Shown piece by piece: positions 1 through 7,162 of a stretch of DNA of 8,774 bases. Numbering within the stretch: position 1 is the stretch's first letter; each line of letters opens with the position of its first letter. The translations under genes were made by a program, and so were the position numbers. Source of the stretch: an uncultured Myxococcales bacterium (GTDB lineage Bacteria; Myxococcota_A; Bradymonadia; UBA7976; UBA1532); assembly GCA_937896275.1 (NCBI GenBank), contig CALBMW010000919.1, forward strand, positions 1-8,774, in the 5' to 3' direction. Under the pieces are notes generated by a model, which had not been told where the DNA came from, searched no databases, and saw only the letters and a list, made by a program, of their open reading frames with translations.

Positions 1-588
1 GGCCGCGGGCGCGGGCGCTGCCGCGGGCGCCGGGCGTGGGGTCGGGCGCTTGGTGACGGGGCGCCGCGTGACGGGGCGCCTGGTGACGGGGCGCTTGGTG
101 ACGGGGCGCTTGGCGGCGGGGCGCTTGGTGGGTCGGGGCTCGATGGTCTTCGTGGGGCCGGTCGGGGCGGGCTTGCTGGGCTGGATGCCCTTGGCGGGGC
201 GCTTGGCGGGGCGCTTGGTGACCGGCGGGCGCTTCGCGGTGGCCGGCTTGAGCGGGCGCTTCGAGGGCGACGCGGCCCTGGGGTGCTTCCTCACGGGGGC
301 CTTGGCCGCGGCCGCGGGCCGCTTTTTGGCCGCCTTCTTCAGCTTGATGTTCACGATGGTGGTGCCGCCCGACTTCACGGTCACCCTGCGGCTGGCGTCA
401 GCGTAGCCCGGCGCCTTCGCTGTGACCCGGCGCGTTCCGGAGGCCACGTTGAAGGCCTTGCCCGATTTGGCGCCCGCGACGACCTTGCCGTCGACGAGCA
501 CCTGCGCGCTGGTCGGGTGGACGTTGACGATGAGTTGGCTCTGCCCGCCGGCGGCCAACAGGCCAGCCAGCACGAAGGTTCCCCACAT
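1..588 (-). CDS. Secreted PEGA-domain protein with Lys/Arg/Pro repeat tail (3' end outside window)
   Basis: The reading frame runs from ATG at 588 down to base 1 with no stop, so 196 residues are visible and the C-terminus is missing. Residues 1-17 are hydrophobic (MWGTFVLAGLLAAGGQS) and look like a short signal peptide, although there is no basic n-region. Residues 18-83 match the PEGA beta-strand pattern: LIVNVHP, then VLVDGKVV, a Gly turn, RRVTAKAPGY, and TTIVNIKL at the end. From residue 84 the chain is very basic: 35 Lys/Arg against one acidic residue (E150) in 113. It carries eleven K/R-R-P motifs, ending in successive KRPVT-like pentapeptides and an Ala/Pro stretch. PEGA domains are typical of exported or surface proteins and of extracellular parts of signalling proteins. 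The tail may bind polyanions such as LPS, polysaccharide, peptidoglycan or DNA; this is inference. A GGAGG eight bases upstream supports the start. The gene is divergent from gpmI. Confidence 0.85.
   Translation of the reverse strand, partial: MWGTFVLAGLLAAGGQSQLIVNVHPTSAQVLVDGKVVAGAKSGKAFNVASGTRRVTAKAPGYADASRRVTVKSGGTTIVNIKLKKAAKKRPAAAAKAPVRKHPRAASPSKRPLKPATAKRPPVTKRPAKRPAKGIQPSKPAPTGPTKTIEPRPTKRPAAKRPVTKRPVTRRPVTRRPVTKRPTPRPAPAAAPAPAA
44..133. repeat. Six tandem 15-bp units coding KRPVT-type pentapeptides
   Basis: Six consecutive 15-bp units start at 44, 59, 74, 89, 104 and 119. The plus-strand consensus is GGGCGCTTGGTGACG; units 1 and 4 are identical and the others differ by one to three bases. 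On the coding (minus) strand each unit gives one pentapeptide of the KRPVT/RRPVT/KRPAA series. The array lies wholly inside the PEGA-protein gene and keeps frame, so unit gain or loss would change tail length without a frameshift. Confidence 0.9.
191..214. repeat. Two perfect 12-bp units coding AKRP tetrapeptides
   Basis: TTGGCGGGGCGC occurs twice in direct tandem (191-202 and 203-214), giving the AKRPAKRPAK part of the PEGA-protein tail on the minus strand. The 12-bp period differs from the 15-bp array nearby but shares the GGGGCGCTTGG core, which suggests both grew from the same KRP-coding seed. Confidence 0.8.
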
Positions 589-596
589 GATGCGAT

Positions 597-601
597 CCTC
601 C
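597..601 (-). promoter_or_regulatory. Ribosome-binding site of the PEGA-protein gene
   Basis: The minus strand reads GGAGG eight bases before the ATG at 588. It is the strongest Shine-Dalgarno match near this end and fixes the start, because the frame has no better ATG with a suitable leader. Confidence 0.7.
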
Positions 602-620
602 AACCCCTCCCGGTGCTGGC

Positions 621-649
621 AGGGTGGGCCGCCCCCATGCGGCCGTCAA
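621..649 (-). promoter_or_regulatory. Candidate sigma70-type promoter for the PEGA-protein gene
   Basis: On the minus strand TTGACG (649-644) is one base from the -35 consensus. After a 17-bp spacer comes CACCCT (626-621), a poor -10 that keeps only the second-position A and final T. The predicted start near 614 gives a leader of about 26 nt, compatible with the GGAGG. The inverted repeat GGCCGC/GCGGCC (627-632, 639-644) lies between the two boxes, touching the last base of the -35. Pattern reading only; the -10 is weak. Confidence 0.3.
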
Positions 650-736
650 CCTCCCAAGCGCCGGAGCGGCGGCGCGACGGCGACGAGGCGTGTTCATTCA
701 CCCGTTTTGCGGCCGGTGGCCGCGCGCCGCGGCGCG

Positions 737-745
737 TGCTCTACT
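737..745 (+). promoter_or_regulatory. Candidate extended -10 element for gpmI
   Basis: TGCTCTACT reads as an extended -10: TG, one base, then TCTACT, which matches TATAAT at four of six positions including the conserved A2 and T6. No good -35 lies 16-18 bp upstream. Transcription would start near 752, about 38 nt before the gpmI ATG. Confidence 0.25.
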
Positions 746-775
746 GCGACGCGTCGGGCGGCGACGCGTCGGGCG
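746..775 (+). promoter_or_regulatory. Two perfect 15-bp direct repeats, each with palindrome GACGCGTC
   Basis: GCGACGCGTCGGGCG occurs twice back to back (746-760, 761-775). Each copy contains the 8-bp palindrome GACGCGTC (748-755, 763-770), so the palindrome centres are 15 bp apart, about one and a half helical turns. The pair sits directly upstream of the gpmI ribosome-binding site and over the start predicted from the candidate -10. A double operator is possible; a chance tandem duplication in GC-rich DNA is the alternative. Confidence 0.35.
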
Positions 776-777
776 GC

Positions 778-783
778 GAGGAG
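778..783 (+). promoter_or_regulatory. Ribosome-binding site of gpmI
   Basis: GAGGAG ends six bases before the ATG at 790. It decides the gpmI start over more distant in-frame ATGs upstream, such as 622 and 283, which would add non-homologous residues. Confidence 0.7.
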
Positions 784-789
784 ACAGGC

Positions 790-2424
<1,635 letters not shown>

Positions 2425-2430
2425 GTGGCG

Positions 2431-4170
2431 ATGCGGTTCGCCGTGACGCGGGCCCTCACGCTGGCCGGCGTGTTGGCCGCCTGTGACGATGGCGGCCCGA
2501 ATCCCGAGTTGGATCAGGGGGTTGTCCGGGTTCGGCCGCTGGGCGGGCTCGGCATCGACGTCGACGGCCCCTGCCGCTTCGACGTGTTCCTCGCGGGCGC
2601 GCAGGGGACGCTGCGCGTGCGCACCCCGGCGCCCGAGGGCACCGCCGTCGAGGCGCGGGTGGTCGACGGCCCGGGCGTGCTGCTCGCAGGTGAGCGGCCC
2701 ACGCGGATGGTCGACGGCGGCGAGGCGCGCTTCACGTTCGGCTGCGACGGCTTCGGCGTCACGCACGTCTTCGCGCGCGACGCGCAGGGGCGGACGGCGG
2801 TGAGCGGCGAGATCCTCTGCGCCCGGCCCTCGGCCTACGCGGCGGCGTGCGCCTCGAACGTGCAGCCCGTCCCGGCGGGGGACTGGACGGTCGAGCAGAT
2901 CGCCCCCACCGGTGTGCTGGGGCGGCGCCTCGCCCCGCGCGGGCGACCGGCCCCGGGGCTGCCGGACGCCGTCCTCGTGAAGCTGCGCCTCGTCTTCGCG
3001 AGCGGGCGGCGGCCCGAGACCGGCGGCGCGGTCGGCGTGACCGTGAGCGGCGACGCGCCCGAGGGGGTCGAGGTCGAGCCGGACCGCGTCGGCACCGAGG
3101 CCGGCACCGGCGAGGCGGGCGTGATGCTGCGCGCGGGCCCCGCGTCGGGCAGCTTCACCCTCACCTACACCGCGACGTTGGACGGCGAGACGCGGATCGT
3201 CGACAGCCTGCCCTTCGTCGTCGTGCGGCCGCCCGCCGACGCGGTGCGCCTGTCCTGCGTGGGCGGTTTGACGCCCAGGCCGTGGTTCGACGCGACCGGC
3301 CGCGTGCTGCAGGGGGGCCTTGGCGCGCGCTGTCTGCTCGAGGCCTTCGCGGACGGCGGGGCGCCGCTCGAGGGCACCCGCGCCTGGGCCCTGACCGAGG
3401 CGGGCACCACCAGCCGACGCCTGCGGCACCTGGAGGCGGACGGCACCGCCAGCTTCTACGTGGACGCGGGTCGCCCGCCGCCGGTGGACGCCGCGCCGCC
3501 GGGGCCCAGCCCGCTCGACGGAATCGCCACGGTGGTCGGCATCGTCGAGGGCGCCGAGCGCTTCGAGGATCGGGACGGCGACGGCGTGTTCACCGCGGGG
3601 GTCGACGCCTTCGATCCAGCCTTCGACGTGGCCGAGCCCTTCATCGACGCCGACGACGACGGCCGCTACGGCGCCGGCGAGACCTTCTTCGACACGGACG
3701 GTGACGGCGCCTGGACGCCGGCCAACGGGCGCCCCGACGCGGTGGTGCTGCGCTGGGCCAGCGCGCGCCTGCGGTGGGTGGGCCCCGTGGCGAACGACGC
3801 GGGGGCGATGACGCTCGACTGCGCGCCGCCCGATTGTCAGCCCGAGCCGGTGCCGGGCGTGCACGACGGGCTCTGCCCAGACGGGGCCGACGCCTGGCTG
3901 GGCGAGGACGCGGTGGTCCCTGGCAGGGCTCGCTTCGCCGACGCCAACGGCCAGTGCGTAGGCGAGGGCGGGGCGACCGCGTGGTTCGTCGAGCCGGCCG
4001 GCGCGGTGATCGTCGAGGGATCGCCGCCCCCCCGCGGACCCTGCGGGGTGGGCGGCGCCACGGAGGTACCGTTCACGCTGCGGTTGAAGCGGGCGGCGGC
4101 GGGGCCGGTGCACGTCGGGGTCCGAGACGCGGAGGGGGGCGAGGTGTGGCGGACGCTGTGCGCGCCCTGA
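2431..4170 (+). CDS. Cys-rich lipoprotein with Ig-like strands and EF-hand-type calcium loops
   Basis: From ATG 2431 the protein has 579 residues. MRFAVTRALTLAGVLAAC is a type II signal peptide with lipobox LAAC and lipidated C18, followed by Asp-Asp. A GTG at 2425, directly after the gpmI stop, would add only Met-Ala; neither start has a strong ribosome-binding site, so coupling to gpmI translation is plausible. The body is rich in beta strands: residues about 190-270 (GVTVSGDAPEGVEVEPDRV, later GSFTLTYTATLDGE) resemble an Ig-like/invasin-type repeat. Residues 380-432 hold three DxDxDG calcium loops. Twelve further Cys residues, an even number, fit six disulfides in an exported protein. A probable cell-envelope or surface protein of unknown function; I recognise no catalytic motif. 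It is followed 56 nt later by another lipoprotein gene, perhaps a partner. Confidence 0.82.
   Translation: MRFAVTRALTLAGVLAACDDGGPNPELDQGVVRVRPLGGLGIDVDGPCRFDVFLAGAQGTLRVRTPAPEGTAVEARVVDGPGVLLAGERPTRMVDGGEARFTFGCDGFGVTHVFARDAQGRTAVSGEILCARPSAYAAACASNVQPVPAGDWTVEQIAPTGVLGRRLAPRGRPAPGLPDAVLVKLRLVFASGRRPETGGAVGVTVSGDAPEGVEVEPDRVGTEAGTGEAGVMLRAGPASGSFTLTYTATLDGETRIVDSLPFVVVRPPADAVRLSCVGGLTPRPWFDATGRVLQGGLGARCLLEAFADGGAPLEGTRAWALTEAGTTSRRLRHLEADGTASFYVDAGRPPPVDAAPPGPSPLDGIATVVGIVEGAERFEDRDGDGVFTAGVDAFDPAFDVAEPFIDADDDGRYGAGETFFDTDGDGAWTPANGRPDAVVLRWASARLRWVGPVANDAGAMTLDCAPPDCQPEPVPGVHDGLCPDGADAWLGEDAVVPGRARFADANGQCVGEGGATAWFVEPAGAVIVEGSPPPRGPCGVGGATEVPFTLRLKRAAAGPVHVGVRDAEGGEVWRTLCAP
3568..3726 (+). 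other. Three EF-hand-like Ca2+-binding loops inside the lipoprotein
   Basis: Loop 1 is DRDGDGVFTAGV (residues 380-391). Loop 2, DADDDGRYGAGE (406-417), fits the 12-residue EF loop fully: Asp at 1, 3 and 5, Gly at 6, aromatic at 8, Glu at 12. Loop 3 is DTDGDGAWTPAN (421-432), with Asn instead of Glu at 12. Loops 2 and 3 are joined by TFF. Similar EPF.D.DGDG.Y..GE strings are common in extracellular proteins of this kind of organism, where they bind Ca2+ structurally. Confidence 0.7.
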
Positions 4171-4190
4171 CTCCGGTCCTGACCGCGCGC

Positions 4191-4219
4191 TTGATCGGGC
4201 CCCCAGCGGGTGCCACCCT
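4191..4219 (+). promoter_or_regulatory. Candidate promoter for the propeller lipoprotein gene, possibly leaderless
   Basis: TTGATC (4191-4196), a 17-bp spacer and CACCCT (4214-4219) repeat the spacing and -10 hexamer seen before the PEGA-protein gene. A start about 7 nt after the -10 would fall at 4226-4227, on the ATG itself, which would agree with the absence of a Shine-Dalgarno sequence. CACCCT also occurs inside coding regions of this window, so the match is weak evidence. Confidence 0.22.
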
Positions 4220-4226
4220 TCGGGCG

Positions 4227-5513
4227 ATGCGCGCCCGCCTCCCCCTGCTGCCGCTCCTGTTCGCCGCCTGCGCGACAGGTGAGACGCTCGACGACGGGCG
4301 GCTGCGGCCGGACCCGCCCGGCGCGGACGCGCTGGTGAGCGGGACGCCCGGGGGCAACGGCGGGGCGACGCCGGGCGCGGGGGGGCGACTGTTCTTCCGG
4401 GCGGGCGCCGACGGCTTCGTGGCCACCGCGGCGGGCACCGAGGTCCGCATGATCTGCGCGGGGGCGCGGCCGGTGCCCGACGCCGAAGGCGGGCGGGTGC
4501 TGTGCGTGCCCGACAGCGACGCGCAGCCGCTGGCGCTCTACGATCTGGCGGCCGACGTCGTCATCGAGACCTACGCGGACTGGCAACTCAGCGCCGACCG
4601 ACCGCCGCGCCTGTCGCCCGACGGCGGCAAGATCGCGGTGCGTGTCATCGACGAGGGCGGGGCCGACGCGGTGCGCGTCTATGACGACGGCGGCAACACG
4701 GTCGCCGAGACCGCGGCCTTCGAGGTCATCGCCTTCCCGGGCCCCGACACCGTGCTGCTCGACCGTCAGCAGACGGCCGTGTGGGTGCTGGGCAGCGAGC
4801 CGGTGACGCTGCAGGGCGGCGGGGCGATGCCGGTGGGGCCGGATCCAGCCGGTGCCGTCTACCAGATCAGCGCACCGCAGCCCAAGGTGCTCTTCGTCGA
4901 TGGCCTCGGTGGCGCGCCGCGCGAGCTGGGCATGGGCTCGCTCGGTGGGGCGGCCGGGACGCGCGTGCTGCTCGAGGTGGGCAACACCGCGCGGGTGCTC
5001 GACGTGGGCGATCCCACCCTGGACCGGGCGGTCACCCTGCCCAGCGTCGGCTTCGACCGGCAGCGCGGCGTCCGCTTCGAGTCCCCCGAGGCGCTGCTCA
5101 GCGAGGTGCAGACGGTGAGCGCCTGCCCGGGGGGCGCGTCGCAGCGGGTCTCGGTGCAGACGCGGTGGCACCGCGTGATCGACGGCGAGGCCGAGACCGT
5201 GGCGCAGACCGACACGGGGCACCGGGCCTGGGTCGACCGCGCCGGCGAGTGGGCCCTGGTGCTCGACCTCGACGCCTGCGGCGCGCCTCAGGGCACGGGC
5301 CGCGTCGTGAACGTGAAGGACGACGCGAAGAGCCGCGCGCTCGACGCGCTGCTGGCCGCGGGCGAGTCACCCCAGGCCGGCGCGGTGAGCCCGGACGGGC
5401 GCTTCGTGGCCCTGGCGCTGAGCGACGGCGTCCGGGTGATCGACCTCGCGTCCGACTACACGGTCCGCGACGCCGCCCGCGGGAGCGCGGGCGCGGACAT
5501 CGTCTTTCGCTGA
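4227..5513 (+). CDS. Predicted beta-propeller lipoprotein
   Basis: The protein has 428 residues from ATG 4227. MRARLPLLPLLFAAC is a lipoprotein signal with lipidated C15 (lipobox FAAC, slightly off consensus at -3). Upstream in-frame GTG codons would overlap the previous gene and bury this signal. The mature part has a Gly/Pro-rich linker to about residue 50, then repeating short beta-strand blocks. Two carry the WD40/TolB-like signature: LSPDGGKIAVRV (from 129) and VSPDGRFVALALSDGVRVIDL-like (from 387). Blocks such as VRVYDDGG, TAVWVLG and ARVLDVG are spaced as expected for propeller blades. Four Cys besides C15 (MICAG, VLCVP, SACPG, DACGA) form two neighbouring pairs, likely disulfides. It is probably a membrane-anchored periplasmic or surface binding or scaffold protein; no enzyme motif is seen. 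It follows another lipoprotein gene at 56 nt and precedes the phosphoesterase gene at 61 nt. Confidence 0.8.
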   Translation: MRARLPLLPLLFAACATGETLDDGRLRPDPPGADALVSGTPGGNGGATPGAGGRLFFRAGADGFVATAAGTEVRMICAGARPVPDAEGGRVLCVPDSDAQPLALYDLAADVVIETYADWQLSADRPPRLSPDGGKIAVRVIDEGGADAVRVYDDGGNTVAETAAFEVIAFPGPDTVLLDRQQTAVWVLGSEPVTLQGGGAMPVGPDPAGAVYQISAPQPKVLFVDGLGGAPRELGMGSLGGAAGTRVLLEVGNTARVLDVGDPTLDRAVTLPSVGFDRQRGVRFESPEALLSEVQTVSACPGGASQRVSVQTRWHRVIDGEAETVAQTDTGHRAWVDRAGEWALVLDLDACGAPQGTGRVVNVKDDAKSRALDALLAAGESPQAGAVSPDGRFVALALSDGVRVIDLASDYTVRDAARGSAGADIVFR

Positions 5514-5541
5514 GGCCCTGAAACCGCGGGGCCGTCACCGC

Positions 5542-5570
5542 ATCGTTACGATCCTCCGGCCAACGGAAGA
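5542..5570 (+). promoter_or_regulatory. Inverted repeat with -10-like TACGAT, and ribosome-binding site, before the phosphoesterase gene
   Basis: ATCGT-T-ACGAT (5542-5552) is a perfect inverted repeat with a one-base centre and is clearly less GC-rich than its surroundings. Its right half gives TACGAT (5547-5552), a four-of-six match to TATAAT. No good -35 is visible at 16-18 bp. GGAAGA (5565-5570) is a Shine-Dalgarno site four bases before the ATG at 5575. Confidence 0.35.
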
Positions 5571-5574
5571 ACTC

Positions 5575-6745
<1,171 letters not shown>

Positions 6746-6762
<17 letters not shown>

Positions 6763-7162
6763 CCTCGGTCGACTTCGGGGCCGACGCCTCGATCGGCGTC
6801 TCCTTGACCATCAGCCAGGCGCCCTCGACCAGCTTCCAGCGCTGCTCCCAGGCGGTGAACTGAAGGTTCATCGTGGGCAGGCGGTACCAGCTCACCCCGA
6901 TGGTCACCGTCGCCTCCTGGCCGTCGCCCACCTGTTGCACCTGGTTGACGGTGAGATCGGTGATGCGCAGGGTCTCACCGTGGGCGGTGTGTGCGTTGAG
7001 CCAGTCCTGACGCAGCTCGGGATCGACGAAGCGCGCCGCGCCCGCCCACTGCATCCAGCGCACCTGGCTGTTGTAGACGCGCACGGTGTCTTGCAGCGCC
7101 TCGCGGCCGGCGTTCGCGCCGCAGCCGGCCAGCAGCGTCACGATGAGCAGCACGGATCTCAT
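6746..7162 (-). CDS. Small lipoprotein, possible NTF2-like fold
   Basis: The 138-residue product starts MRSVLLIVTLLAGCG, a short but clean type II signal peptide (lipobox LAGC, lipidated C14). The mature domain begins with helix-like residues (REALQDTVRVYNSQVRWMQW), then ARFVDPELRQDW, then long beta strands (LRITDLTVNQVQQV, ATVTIGVSWYR, EQRWKLVEGAWLMVKE). Helices followed by a curved sheet, with a Trp-Lys-Leu strand near the end, recall NTF2-like envelope proteins; this is pattern memory, not a search. No catalytic residues are recognised. Its ATG overlaps the flippase stop as ATGA, so translation is probably coupled. A role beside the flippase in glycan or lipid handling is inferred from context only. 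The 3' end overlaps the phosphoesterase gene and no terminator lies between them. Confidence 0.82.

Noticed and set aside
1..230. Short-period repeats considered as a CRISPR array or intergenic satellite
   Set aside because: The units are contiguous, without spacers, and keep codon phase inside the PEGA-protein gene, so they are coding repeats.
709..736. Inverted repeat GCGGCC-GGT-GGCCGC and 14-bp palindrome CGCGCCGCGGCGCG
   Set aside because: GC-only palindromes of this length are expected about once or twice by chance in a window of this composition, and neither is followed by a T-run, so no terminator or operator is claimed.
283..789. Upstream extension of the gpmI frame to an ATG at 283 or 622
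   Set aside because: The extra residues are antisense to the PEGA gene or intergenic, resemble nothing in the mutase family, and lack a ribosome-binding site; the ATG at 790 has GAGGAG six bases before it and gives the usual family length.
3837..5222. Long minus-strand frame opposite the propeller lipoprotein
   Set aside because: Arg/His/Pro-rich shadow translation without hydrophobic core or motif; the plus strand has a signal peptide and SPDG blades.
5529..5561. Possible stem GGCCG/CGGCC between the propeller lipoprotein and phosphoesterase genes
   Set aside because: Only five pairs with a loop of more than 20 bases and no T-run; not a convincing terminator.
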